From Butyrivibrio sp. (lineage in GTDB: Bacteria > Bacillota > Clostridia > Lachnospirales > Lachnospiraceae): DNA of 64,000 nucleotides. Below are positions 27,451-38,011 of the stretch, in pieces. Each line of letters opens with the position of its first letter. The stretch's first letter is position 1. Location of the stretch: assembly GCF_017635265.1 (NCBI RefSeq), contig NZ_JAGBLU010000091.1:62001-126000 (forward strand). Reading direction: 5' to 3'. A program made the translations under genes and the position numbers. The notes under the pieces are model-generated. The model was not told where the DNA came from. It searched no databases and saw only the letters and a list, made by a program, of their open reading frames with translations.

Positions 27451-30400
27451 ATGTGCGGCAATAACGAACAACTGCAAAAAAATAAAAGTCTTCAGGACAC
27501 CAAAGTAAATGAAATAATGGTTCCGGAGAGTAAAGTTCAGAAAAATGCCGGAATTCCGCCTGTGATAAATGAAGAACTTGAAAAATCCAATACGGCTCAC
27601 CAAAAAGAGAAGGAGCCTGCTTTTTCTGAGGAAAAAAGAACCATGGGTCAATTCATGGGGGCGGTTGTTCTTGAATATGATAAAAGTCTTGAAGCAAAGC
27701 AGAAAGAAAATGGATTGATCTACGGGAAAGCCAAGGGCAATAATATTGATAACATGACCATGCTTCAGATTCTTGAAGCCATGGAGAGAGACACTAATAC
27801 CAAGCATCATGATTTTTTGGCGATGGAGGCTTCCTTTAAAGCGCTGGTCAATTACAGTAAAAATCTTGAAAATTCCAAGAAGAGCGGACAGGTTGTAATG
27901 GACTACAAGGATGTTTTCAGGTATGCACAAGTAACAGCTCAAAAGTATCAGACGACTCATAAGAAATGGATATTTGGAACAAGTTACGGGAAAGAGCGTT
28001 ACAAAATCAGTTGCCGCATTGTTGACATCATGAAGGGACTTGAGACCTATTCTGAAGATAAGAGAAACAGGCTTGAGCAGATAGGTGAGGATAAAGTTAA
28101 ATACTCAAGAGTCGAAGATATAATAAATGAAAAAAATCTGACAGAAAAAGAAAAAGGCAAGCTCATAGAAGACTGGCTTGAAAACGGCGCCCAATATAAG
28201 GATGTTCTTATAAAAATACTTACTGAAAAAAAGCTATTTGACAGTGATAAACAGACACTTACAAGAATCATCGCAGATAATAACAGGCGCCTTATGGCCA
28301 ATAAAGCGATGCTGTCAATTCTCTGCGATGAAAACCCGCAGTTGACACTGGGACTATCCGGTCTAAAAAAGAAGCTTAACGACCATATATTAAATAAGAT
28401 TGATTCAGATGAAAAGAATATGAGGATGCTGTTTGAGGAAGTAAGTACTTTCAGGGAGCATATAAATGCACTTCTGGACGAGTACGGAAATGATAACAAA
28501 CAGCTTATTGAACGTGTCCGGAAAAGAAAAAATACATTTGTTCAAGAACTTTCTATTGATATCAATAACTCTAAATTCTGGGAGGATAATGATATCAACT
28601 ATCTTCTGACCGAGGCTGAGGATGAAGCATTTAGAATAAGACTTGATATATATAAATCACGCTGTGAAGATAACAATGCGCTGATTGATCAGATTATAGA
28701 GGATCAGGGATACTCTGCGCTTACAAAAGATTCTATAAAGGAAAAGGTACGACAGTACCTGGGAACAGTATATTTAAACGGCGGCGAAGTCGCTATCGCC
28801 CAGAAAGTAAATGATGCCATAAAGATATTGAAGACTCTTGCTCCTGCTGAATATAAAGCAGAGAGTATGATAAAGCATCTTATGGATGTATGTCAGGTTC
28901 CGCCAAGTGACAAGGATGCTTTTGCTAAATACATATCAAAGGATGAAACTGTCACAGGACTTTTAAATCAAAAAACATCCGCTTTAAGGAAAAGAGCCGA
29001 TCAATATGTAGAGAACCTTAATGGGATAAAAATGGCAGAGAATCTTTGCTATAACAAGAAGCTCAAATTAAAGGAAGAGACATGGCAAAAGATTGAAGAA
29101 CTAAAAAACAACATGGGTAAAATGGAGAAAAAGGAGTTCAGAAAAAAGCTTCAAAAGCTCCTTGATGAAAATAATGCCCATATTGATCTCAGAAAGCCAA
29201 ACATTACTTTTGCTGCTTTTAATAAGAGTAGGGAAAAGAGTAGAGTTCGTCAGGATATCGGATTTTCGGCAAGGATCATGGGGGATCTTTTTCTTGGAAG
29301 CAAGGAGATTACCTCAATCCTAAGTAAGGAAGAGATTCAGTTTTTTAAGGAAAACATAATTTCCAATATATGTAGTGGCGGAAAGAATGAGGGAGACCTT
29401 GAATTTCTTCCAACCGGAAGTATTAAGTCTATTGCTGCGATGCTAAAGAAAAATCTGGTAGCAAACAAAGACTTCATTAAGGCTCTTCGTGAGGAAGAAA
29501 AAGATAATCCTGAAATTATAAATGAAATGCTCATGAAAATGGCTATGAGCTCTGAAAATCTGACCATAGGTGATCTGAATGATATGCTTCAGAGCATCGC
29601 TGACAGACATGAGTATGACAAACGAGTTGAAGAAGAAAAGGGAAAGATGCATGAGGCGCTTAAGGCAGGCGGCTCTAATGATGCATCATTGTCAAAAGAG
29701 AGATACTTTACATTTTTAAAGCAGCTTGAGCATCTTAGAAAATGTAAAGCGGGAAGGTATGCTCTGATGGCGGAACAGCTTTCCTCTGAAAATGAAGTAT
29801 ATTCTGTAATGATGAGGGGCGATGCAAAGGCACTGGATAAATATCTTGATAATGTTGTGGAGAAAAGAATGGGAGCAGCAATTGATGCTATTAACTCATT
29901 AAATATCCATAGGGCCTTTAAGCAGATATATATAGATAAAAAGTTTAAAGACATTTTTACAGGTAAGCTTTCCGGAAATATTGTTATTTTCAAATACGAT
30001 TTGAGGAAGGAGCAGAAAGCATATTTTGACGAAAATGAATTAAATGAAAAGAATACTGATAAAAAAGTATCTGAAGCTGTAAATAATGCAGTCAAAGCGC
30101 TAGCCTTAAGTGAAGCTGAAGATGCCGGAAAGATCGATATTGTGTACAAATGTGCAGATGAAGTGGTTAAGGCGTGCTATGAGGATAAGGATAAACTGGG
30201 AATACTGACTTCAAAGGTAGCACTGCAGGACGAGATCGAAAAAGCATATCAAAGATATGATGATAACAGGGACATTGTTGAAAAGGCTCTAAAAGACCTT
30301 GGAACAAAAAAAGAAAGCCTGTTCTTTGGATACGGACAGGAAAAAGGTTCTGCCGGCAATGAAAGCCTTCTCAACGCATCAGCATTTATAAGATCTATTA

Positions 30401-33400
30401 AAACGAAAATGATGATGACTGACAAAAATGATCTTACAAGGCTTCTTCCCGAGCTTTTAGAAAACTATGAAAAATCCTACAAGAACAGTAAGCCAAAAGA
30501 GAAGTCTCTGACAGATGCAGAAATCCAAAGAGGCAATGAAATAGCCCAAAAGAAGGCAGCAGATAAGACGATAAAGGATGACAGAGATAAGCTTCTTGGA
30601 GTTTATGAGCTGCGCAAAGATCTTAATTATATTTATATGAATAAGTCGCTTGTGACAGTGGAGGGTGAAACAGCAACCTCTCTTTCCCACAGTAACTGGC
30701 AGAAAGCAAGGGATTATGTAGATAAAAAGCTTTCTCCTATATATAAATTCGATAAATTTCTTGTGGATCTGCTTGTGGAAAAGAATGTTAATTCGATAGC
30801 TGATAATGAAATTGATGTGCATGCCGAGTGGCTTTATCATGTTTCGGATATTTTGGCAAATGGGGATGAAAATGAAGAGAAGATAAGCTCTGACGAGCAT
30901 AAGCTTCTGGTAATAAATGCATATCGCAATATAAACAATTTTGCAAATCCGGAAGAAGAAGGACAGTTTCTGACTGATAGAAATACTGTAAAAGGCCAGT
31001 GGTACAAGGATTTCAGGGAGAACTATAAGGAACTGAAAAAATTAGAGGAGTTAAAACTTGACTTTGCACCGCTTGACCAGGAGAGAATTGGAATTTCAAG
31101 GGATTTGAGAGCTATTCTGACAACCGGAATTGGTAAGAAGAATTCATTTGCAGACAAATCAAAAGAAGCTATTAAATATCTTACCTATGTAAATGCTTTT
31201 ATGAAATCTGCAGATGAAACACTTTCTCAAAACGATAGCTATAAAAAACAAAAAAGGATAGTCCAAATGGAGTATCTTTTAAATCTTCGCAGATTTTACC
31301 ACGACCGGATTTTTGAAGAACTTTCAGATTCTTCAAAGTCTGAGTTTGATGCTGATTCATGGAAGGAAGATCTTGAAAAGGTTGCAAAGGATGATGTTGC
31401 CTTAAGGTTCATTGGCAGGGAAGCAGTAAATGACTCTGTCAGCAGCAAAGAATATAATAAAAAGAACAGAAATTTCGCCGAGCTCATTGGAAGAGACAGC
31501 ATAGAAAAGCTGATAAAAGAGAAAGGCAGCCACGGATGCCTTAAAAAGTACAATAAGCTCTCTGAAAATGAAAAAGAGCTCTTTTCCCTTGGCCTTATGC
31601 TTATGGAGAAAGGAGCTATCGGCTTTGATTCCGGATCGGCAATGGTTCTTGCAAACAGTGAGCTTCGTGAAAAAGAAGTAAAACCAAAACTAAATGAGCT
31701 TGCCAAATATATGGCAGGTCAGGATTATGACTTTAAGATTGATTATACACAGGCGTATTATAAGCTGATTAATATTGGCGATGATTACGGCGATGTGAGG
31801 ATGGCTTTCTCAAGCTCTGCTTTTGAAAAGGCATACGAGTTTGCCAAGGCTATCACAGGCAAAATGTCTGGGAAAGACGAAAAGATTACAAGGGATGATC
31901 TGGTCCGTATGGGAGACGGAATATCATCAATCTATGAAGCGGCGCTTCTGGGGAAAACCAGACAGATTGATGAGGTGGATAAGCTAAGAAAGAGTCAGGT
32001 TGGAGTAGAAAATGTTAAGGAAAAGCTTTTGGAATTTGCTCAGCTTGATGAAAAAAATCTTAAGCATTACGAAAACTTTTTCAAAGCAGCAGATACTGCT
32101 ACATCAGCAAGTCCATTTAATGTTGTTGGAAAAATTGTTTTATCAAAGCTGCCAACTGGCGGCATACGATCAGAAATTGAAAAACGACAGAAGGTCATAA
32201 AAAGACTACAAAAAATTAATGATGCTGATATGCGAAAGCTCATAGCTGTCCTACAGAACAGGACTATTCTTGATGTTAGTGCTGCAGACAGAAAAAAGCA
32301 TATTGATGAGGATAAGAGGGAAGAGTTTAAGCTGTTTTTCTCAGAAGATGACCAGGGCAAGGCACTTGAGAAGTTCTTAAAGTCCGGCGCATGTATGCAG
32401 GCGCTTATTTCAGCCTTGAGTTTTGGTATCAATGATAAGCGATCCCTTAAGGATACAAGACTTACAAAGGATGATTTTGACTCAAACAGCTATAACAGAA
32501 AGAGCATTGTGGATTGGGAACTTCTTGATAAGGCATTTAATTTTCTGGATGAGCTTGAGAAGGATAGGCTGACAAGATATGCCATCAGAAATGCACCTAA
32601 TTACATTGAAGCGAGCGGAAATAAAAAGGCTATTGCTGCATATCAGGAAAATGTAAAAAATAAGGAAGCATCAAGTATAAAAAGAGATGATCTTGAACAG
32701 TTTCTTAGAAAGGAAGCAGAAAAAGACAGAGTTACCAAGGATAATATTGATGCAAAGATAGCTCTTTCAGGATATGAGAGACTGTCTGATCAGCAGAAAA
32801 AGCTATTTATCAAGGTCCTTGGCAGAAGAGATTTTTTGGATATTTCCAAGAAGAACCTCTACAAAAATATATTCAGCTCCGGAAAGGAGAGAAATTTTGC
32901 CAACGAGACAGGAAGATTCAGACTTATTGACGAGTACATTGATCAGTCAATTGGAGGCAATACGGGCGTCACATTGTCTGATACTGCCTATGCTGATGCC
33001 TTCAAATCTCTTTTGTCAACTCAGGTTGATGATACGGCCAATTTCAAGGATGCGAAACATATAGGTGATGTACTTTCCAAGGAAAAATACTATATCTTCC
33101 AGAGAGATACTGCAGTTGACTGGAAACTGTTTATTCGTGCTCTCCAGTTTGTAACAAGAGCAAGCTATGAGCTTGATATGAGAGAGGGAAATGACGAATT
33201 GTATCGTGCTGCCGGAGATATCAGCAGATATGGACACCTTTCAATGGATTACAGCATCCTCAGGCAGAATATACACAACACCGGCAATCAGTTCCTTAGA
33301 TTTGGCGTCAGAAAGAGCAAGGATTTACTTACAGAGGATGTTCTTGGAGAGTTCGATATAGCATTCGGAATGAATCTTCATCAGCTAAAGAATGATCTAC

Positions 33401-35043
33401 GGACTGTCGCAGGCATTGTTGCACCGTCTTTTGCAGAAAAGATGGATGAACTGGATGAAGTTTTAAAGCCGGAAAAGAGTGGAAGAGAAAAGAGAATAAA
33501 GGATCTTCCGGAGTTTTTAACAAAAGATCCGAGGACATATGATTTTAAAAAGATGGCAATTGATAAAGGAAAGGAAATGCTTGTGGGCAAGCTTTATACC
33601 GCAGAGCCTTCTTTTACCAACGAAATAAACGACCTTGTGCTTGAAGCATTTACCAGTGGGGTAAAGCTTGACAAGATCGGCGCCCTCATAAAGAAAAAGA
33701 TTGACGAAAAGCCATCAGCAGGCAAGGAGAAAAGGCTGGATGAGCTTATAGGTGACTATAAAGTTGAGAGGCAGTACGGCGATATCAGAGATGAGATCAA
33801 CGCTATCACGGATAAGTACAATGAGATTAAAAACTACCCTGAAAAACTCAAAAAACAGGTTTATAACAAAATGGGTGGTGAAACGGTCAAAGAACTTCTG
33901 GACATGAAAATCGCTTCCTCTGTGAAAGAACTTATAGAGAACCAATATACTGAAGCCACAGCCTATGTTTTTTCAAAGATTGATGAAGTAAAAGGAATTA
34001 TAGTAGATGATCTTTCTGATAAACCTTTTGTAAAAGAGATTATGGGTGCAGTAAAGGAGGCAATGGAAAAGAGTAAGGATGCAAAAGAGTTTCTTACAAA
34101 GCTAAAGGAAAAGCCGCAGGAGCTTGTAGATATGGTTCAGGATAAGGCCAAAGAAACCACCACTGCCATTATAGAAGGTGCAATCGGCAAGGAAGCGCTG
34201 CAGGTCATAAACGAAAAAACTCAGATAATAACAAACTTTGCAGATAGTCTTATGTCAAAGGTTTCCTGGGTTACAAATAAAATATCGAAGTATAAGGTAT
34301 ATATTGATGGCTTCAGAGATATTTATCTTAGTATTCAGAATAAGAAGCTTTTGAAAGATGCACAAGACAGGTCTGTCAGTGAAGAAGTCAGGAAGAGTGA
34401 TGAAGATACTCTTAAAAAGGCTGATGCATTTGAAAATGACAGGCAGAAAAAGGTTCGTAACAATGCTGTTTCAGAACACAAGGACATGCAGAAGCTTTCA
34501 GCTGAAACTTCTGATACTATCCAAAATATGGCCATTGCTGATGATGTCATTAAGATGAGCATGGCTCTGGGAGAGGAAATATTCGGCAAAATCGATGCAG
34601 GATCAGCATCTAAGCTGGTTACAGCTGCTGTTAATGCCGGAATAGAGTTTGCAATGTACTGTATTCGCTGCGTGAAGGATTGGAAAATGATGCGAACCTA
34701 TTATACGGATACAGAGAGAGGACAGAATCTTGTACGGGAAATAAAGTCCGGCTACGAGAAACTTTCAGGGTCTGAGCAGGTGATGGAAGGTGAGCTTATG
34801 GGACGAGATGTCCTTGACATTGTATGCATCGGAAGCGGCTATGAGAACAGAGACGAGCTGATACGCGACACAGGAATGAAGATGGCTACATCAATTGCGT
34901 TTTGTGCAAGTAACTATAATCCTGTTAAAGAGACCAAGGTTATGGCTACTACTGTTATGATAGTTTTGGGACTTAAAGACAAGATTGGTAAAACCGATGT
35001 TTCTACAGTCAAGGATATTTTCGACAAGATGAAAGCAGCTTAA
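27451..35043 (+). CDS. Giant 2530-aa helical protein of unknown function; candidate CIS cargo or structural protein
   Basis: No family recognised. Almost entirely charged alpha-helix, without signal peptide or clear membrane helix. Residues about 64-200 resemble the N-terminus of the 963-aa protein (helix, then a Y-x-x-TH-K/R motif near residue 165). The middle holds at least three divergent repeats of roughly 190-220 residues: YNKLSENEKELF, LQKINDADMRKLI and YERLSDQQKKLF are equivalent points, and VDWELLDKAFNFL matches VDWKLFIRALQFV. The C-terminal ~500 residues are Lys/Asp/Glu-rich amphipathic helices. AGGAGGT lies six bases before ATG 27451, which was preferred over an in-frame TTG at 27424. 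Confidence 0.7.
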   Translation: MCGNNEQLQKNKSLQDTKVNEIMVPESKVQKNAGIPPVINEELEKSNTAHQKEKEPAFSEEKRTMGQFMGAVVLEYDKSLEAKQKENGLIYGKAKGNNIDNMTMLQILEAMERDTNTKHHDFLAMEASFKALVNYSKNLENSKKSGQVVMDYKDVFRYAQVTAQKYQTTHKKWIFGTSYGKERYKISCRIVDIMKGLETYSEDKRNRLEQIGEDKVKYSRVEDIINEKNLTEKEKGKLIEDWLENGAQYKDVLIKILTEKKLFDSDKQTLTRIIADNNRRLMANKAMLSILCDENPQLTLGLSGLKKKLNDHILNKIDSDEKNMRMLFEEVSTFREHINALLDEYGNDNKQLIERVRKRKNTFVQELSIDINNSKFWEDNDINYLLTEAEDEAFRIRLDIYKSRCEDNNALIDQIIEDQGYSALTKDSIKEKVRQYLGTVYLNGGEVAIAQKVNDAIKILKTLAPAEYKAESMIKHLMDVCQVPPSDKDAFAKYISKDETVTGLLNQKTSALRKRADQYVENLNGIKMAENLCYNKKLKLKEETWQKIEELKNNMGKMEKKEFRKKLQKLLDENNAHIDLRKPNITFAAFNKSREKSRVRQDIGFSARIMGDLFLGSKEITSILSKEEIQFFKENIISNICSGGKNEGDLEFLPTGSIKSIAAMLKKNLVANKDFIKALREEEKDNPEIINEMLMKMAMSSENLTIGDLNDMLQSIADRHEYDKRVEEEKGKMHEALKAGGSNDASLSKERYFTFLKQLEHLRKCKAGRYALMAEQLSSENEVYSVMMRGDAKALDKYLDNVVEKRMGAAIDAINSLNIHRAFKQIYIDKKFKDIFTGKLSGNIVIFKYDLRKEQKAYFDENELNEKNTDKKVSEAVNNAVKALALSEAEDAGKIDIVYKCADEVVKACYEDKDKLGILTSKVALQDEIEKAYQRYDDNRDIVEKALKDLGTKKESLFFGYGQEKGSAGNESLLNASAFIRSIKTKMMMTDKNDLTRLLPELLENYEKSYKNSKPKEKSLTDAEIQRGNEIAQKKAADKTIKDDRDKLLGVYELRKDLNYIYMNKSLVTVEGETATSLSHSNWQKARDYVDKKLSPIYKFDKFLVDLLVEKNVNSIADNEIDVHAEWLYHVSDILANGDENEEKISSDEHKLLVINAYRNINNFANPEEEGQFLTDRNTVKGQWYKDFRENYKELKKLEELKLDFAPLDQERIGISRDLRAILTTGIGKKNSFADKSKEAIKYLTYVNAFMKSADETLSQNDSYKKQKRIVQMEYLLNLRRFYHDRIFEELSDSSKSEFDADSWKEDLEKVAKDDVALRFIGREAVNDSVSSKEYNKKNRNFAELIGRDSIEKLIKEKGSHGCLKKYNKLSENEKELFSLGLMLMEKGAIGFDSGSAMVLANSELREKEVKPKLNELAKYMAGQDYDFKIDYTQAYYKLINIGDDYGDVRMAFSSSAFEKAYEFAKAITGKMSGKDEKITRDDLVRMGDGISSIYEAALLGKTRQIDEVDKLRKSQVGVENVKEKLLEFAQLDEKNLKHYENFFKAADTATSASPFNVVGKIVLSKLPTGGIRSEIEKRQKVIKRLQKINDADMRKLIAVLQNRTILDVSAADRKKHIDEDKREEFKLFFSEDDQGKALEKFLKSGACMQALISALSFGINDKRSLKDTRLTKDDFDSNSYNRKSIVDWELLDKAFNFLDELEKDRLTRYAIRNAPNYIEASGNKKAIAAYQENVKNKEASSIKRDDLEQFLRKEAEKDRVTKDNIDAKIALSGYERLSDQQKKLFIKVLGRRDFLDISKKNLYKNIFSSGKERNFANETGRFRLIDEYIDQSIGGNTGVTLSDTAYADAFKSLLSTQVDDTANFKDAKHIGDVLSKEKYYIFQRDTAVDWKLFIRALQFVTRASYELDMREGNDELYRAAGDISRYGHLSMDYSILRQNIHNTGNQFLRFGVRKSKDLLTEDVLGEFDIAFGMNLHQLKNDLRTVAGIVAPSFAEKMDELDEVLKPEKSGREKRIKDLPEFLTKDPRTYDFKKMAIDKGKEMLVGKLYTAEPSFTNEINDLVLEAFTSGVKLDKIGALIKKKIDEKPSAGKEKRLDELIGDYKVERQYGDIRDEINAITDKYNEIKNYPEKLKKQVYNKMGGETVKELLDMKIASSVKELIENQYTEATAYVFSKIDEVKGIIVDDLSDKPFVKEIMGAVKEAMEKSKDAKEFLTKLKEKPQELVDMVQDKAKETTTAIIEGAIGKEALQVINEKTQIITNFADSLMSKVSWVTNKISKYKVYIDGFRDIYLSIQNKKLLKDAQDRSVSEEVRKSDEDTLKKADAFENDRQKKVRNNAVSEHKDMQKLSAETSDTIQNMAIADDVIKMSMALGEEIFGKIDAGSASKLVTAAVNAGIEFAMYCIRCVKDWKMMRTYYTDTERGQNLVREIKSGYEKLSGSEQVMEGELMGRDVLDIVCIGSGYENRDELIRDTGMKMATSIAFCASNYNPVKETKVMATTVMIVLGLKDKIGKTDVSTVKDIFDKMKAA

Positions 35044-35091
35044 AGTTTTGAAAACAGCGGTTGGTTTTTATAGAAAAATGAGGTGCTGTCT

Positions 35092-37983
35092 ATGGAAGGA
35101 TTTGAAAACGGGAAGACGATCAACAATGTGTTTAGCATAAAAGATGATGAACATAAACAGATTTCTGATGTGAAGCCGGAAAAAGAGAATGAGCTGACTG
35201 AAGTAAATGGTTTTGAAGTTGTGAATACAAATGTTAAGACGTTACTTAAGGAAGAGGCTTTTGATAAGCTTAAGAGCATTTTGATGGAACCGGCAAAAGG
35301 ACAGAAGGAATACAGAAAGGGTAAGAATGCCCTTGATGCATTGAATGCAATTATTAAAAAGCATTCATCATCCTTTTTGCAGCTACGGGATGCTTTGGAG
35401 GTGCTTCTTGACTTTCTGAATGAAACTTCAACAGATACAAAGGGCTATGATGAACGTCTTTATGATATTGTTTTCCGCTTATCAGAGTGTGCAAATGCAT
35501 ATTATGATACTCATAGAGGTTTTCGGTGGACAAATGACGAAGAGTCCAAGGTCCCAAAGGAAATTGCTAAAGAGATTATAGGGGTTACGGATACTTTCTT
35601 TAAATCTTTGGATAAAATTTGGGAACAGAAACCCGGTTCTGAAAAAGTTGCGGACGCTCCAACCCAAAAAGAGATTAAAGCTTCCGAAAATAGTATAAAA
35701 AATTTGGACAAGGCTTTCAGAGGGTGGGCTGAGCATCTTGGAACAAAGGAAGGAAACGAGAGAAAGAGAATTTATGACAAACTGGCTCTTTTCATGCCTT
35801 ACGAGAAAGATATCTTATTATACAAGAGTACTCACAAGGAAGATAAATGGCCTTACTGTGTAAAACAATATGACAATTACGTCAGAAAATGCAGGCTTTT
35901 GAAGGAACTGGAAAAGCGTGAAAAAAGGCTAAATATTGATAACGGGAATTTTTCTTCCTCTATGATAAGAGAGCATGCCAAGAAGATGGATGAGCAGGAT
36001 GATGAAATTAATCTTTCTGAAGAAGAGGTAGATAAGGGACTTAGAAAGGATCAGATAGAAGCAGTAGAAGAAATCGACCGTTACCTTGTCCGTAACTGCC
36101 GAAATGGTGGTATTTTAGGAAATATCAGGTTTTTAAAATTTCTTAGGAATAACCATGTTGAAATAATATCTGAACTTTTAAGGAAAACCAAGAGAGAAAG
36201 ACTTTTTATCTATTACCTTATTGAGAAAAGAGAGAGAAGAAATCCTTCATTAAAAAGCGTTTATAATTCCCAGGGAGGTTATACGCCCAATCTTGCCGCG
36301 TTTAAAAAACAGCTTCTTGCAACGGGGCTTAAGATTACTTCACGTGTGACCGGTGGCTATATTTATATGCAAAAGATTTCCGATGCTTTGGACGGCAATA
36401 AGAAATTCAAAAATGTTGTAAGAGAATGTGGTCAGATTGCCAGAGAGGAAGAGGAGGATAAAAAGCTATCTGCAGAGCAGAAGGCAGAAAGGCTTAAGCA
36501 GATTCCTGAAGATCAGCGCCCTATGAATGAGGCTTATGAGGTCAGGAAGGATCAATTTAAAGAAACCATGCGAAATCTAAACAAGCTTCGTGAAGCCCAG
36601 CTTGCTTATCAGAATGCAGGAAAAGGTGCAGACAAAAAGAAGCTTAAGCAAGATGCTGAAGAACTTCAGGAGCTTGTAAAAACAGATATAGATAAACTGA
36701 TTCAGGCAGATGAAAAAGTTGATGAGGCTATTAGGGGATACAAAATTGCTAATGAGAATAAAAAGCTAGATACCTCACCATATAACAGAGAAGCAGACAT
36801 CGCTGAAAATGCCGGGACTCTTGTGAAAGGTGGAGCTTCGGCAGGCAATAACGTTGACTCCATCGTAAATGGTACTGTAGGTACGGTGGACAAGGTACTT
36901 ACATATTTTGCGAAAGAACAGATTATAAGCTGGAGATTAAAGGATAGTCCACTGGTTGATACCAAAAAATGGGGATCAGCTATAGGAGGTTCATCTCTTG
37001 CTACAGTTGCAGCTGTATTATCAGCCTTTACTGCTGCTAATAATCTTTGGAATAACCATTCCAAGATGCATTGGGGAGATGTCAGTGCCACTGTTGTAGA
37101 AATATTAAAGAGTGGGCTTGATGCTGCGGTAAGTACCTGGGGAGCAGTGGAAAAGTTTAAGTATTATGCGGATTTTGTTGGTGAGACTGCAGGGAACCTT
37201 GAGTTTGTAGCATCTAATGGACTGACAATTGCAGGAGCTGTTGCCAGCGGAGCTGCAATGGCGGTAAACACCTATAAAGCTTTTAGCAGTTGCCTTGATC
37301 TGAATAATTCAGCAAATGCTGAAGAATTCCTTAATGATAAACATAAGGAAAGGCTACTTACTGATGAAGAAATTGCAAAGCTTCCCAAAGATAAGAGGGA
37401 TGCGGAACTAAAAAGGCGTAAGCAGGTAAGATATGAAAAGAGCATGATTGAGCTTGGAACCAGACTTGCAGAAAGAAATGCAACCAGCGCCACGATTTCA
37501 CTTGCAGCATCAGGTTGTTCGCTTATTGCGGTAATGGTACCCGGGGCAGGGGTTGTGACGAGTATCATCGGAATTGGTCTTGTAATTGCAAATGCTGTAG
37601 CAAATGCAAAGATGACTACTGATGCCAGAAAATCGCTTTTTGACTCATATTTTGATCTTGACTCTCTTATGACGCAGATAAAGAAAAAGATGGAAACCAA
37701 AAAAAGGAAGATATACGATGAAGATACATTCAAGGATAATTTAAGGCTTCAGCTCTGCGCCGCGGCAGGCTATGCCGATTTGCCTGCAGCTGCCGACCAT
37801 ATTGCAGGTAACTATGCTGATTTTCTAAGGGAAAGGCTCTTTAGCGATGATCCGAATGAATTTAAATACCCGAAAGAAAGAGAAGCATATGTTCAGATTG
37901 TAAAGAGCTTTGGAATGACTGTTGACAAAGAAAAAGATCAGCCTGACAGGGAATTGTTAAAGAGAAAGATGTCAGGAAGATGA
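35092..37983 (+). CDS. Large helical protein with C-terminal hydrophobic hairpins; candidate membrane-active CIS cargo
   Basis: 963 aa, no signal peptide. Residues about 50-173 resemble the N-terminal region of the 2530-aa protein (YYDTHRGF corresponds to KYQTTHKKW). A central segment (SELLRKTKRERLFIYYLIEKRE) resembles the repeat of that protein. The C-terminal third has three Ala/Gly/Val-rich hydrophobic stretches near residues 627-655, 703-733 and 797-837, separated by polar helices, as in pore-forming or membrane-inserting toxins. This suggests a modular family with a shared front end and variable tails. ATG 35092 follows AGGTG; a GTG at 35083 overlaps that site. Confidence 0.68.
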   Translation: MEGFENGKTINNVFSIKDDEHKQISDVKPEKENELTEVNGFEVVNTNVKTLLKEEAFDKLKSILMEPAKGQKEYRKGKNALDALNAIIKKHSSSFLQLRDALEVLLDFLNETSTDTKGYDERLYDIVFRLSECANAYYDTHRGFRWTNDEESKVPKEIAKEIIGVTDTFFKSLDKIWEQKPGSEKVADAPTQKEIKASENSIKNLDKAFRGWAEHLGTKEGNERKRIYDKLALFMPYEKDILLYKSTHKEDKWPYCVKQYDNYVRKCRLLKELEKREKRLNIDNGNFSSSMIREHAKKMDEQDDEINLSEEEVDKGLRKDQIEAVEEIDRYLVRNCRNGGILGNIRFLKFLRNNHVEIISELLRKTKRERLFIYYLIEKRERRNPSLKSVYNSQGGYTPNLAAFKKQLLATGLKITSRVTGGYIYMQKISDALDGNKKFKNVVRECGQIAREEEEDKKLSAEQKAERLKQIPEDQRPMNEAYEVRKDQFKETMRNLNKLREAQLAYQNAGKGADKKKLKQDAEELQELVKTDIDKLIQADEKVDEAIRGYKIANENKKLDTSPYNREADIAENAGTLVKGGASAGNNVDSIVNGTVGTVDKVLTYFAKEQIISWRLKDSPLVDTKKWGSAIGGSSLATVAAVLSAFTAANNLWNNHSKMHWGDVSATVVEILKSGLDAAVSTWGAVEKFKYYADFVGETAGNLEFVASNGLTIAGAVASGAAMAVNTYKAFSSCLDLNNSANAEEFLNDKHKERLLTDEEIAKLPKDKRDAELKRRKQVRYEKSMIELGTRLAERNATSATISLAASGCSLIAVMVPGAGVVTSIIGIGLVIANAVANAKMTTDARKSLFDSYFDLDSLMTQIKKKMETKKRKIYDEDTFKDNLRLQLCAAAGYADLPAAADHIAGNYADFLRERLFSDDPNEFKYPKEREAYVQIVKSFGMTVDKEKDQPDRELLKRKMSGR

Positions 37984-38011
37984 TAATAATATAGGGAAGG
38001 ATGAGAGGAAT

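Noticed and set aside
27433..27960. 175-codon open frame on the minus strand
   Set aside because: It lies wholly antisense to the 2530-aa gene, has no ribosome site, and its composition follows the opposite strand's codon use.
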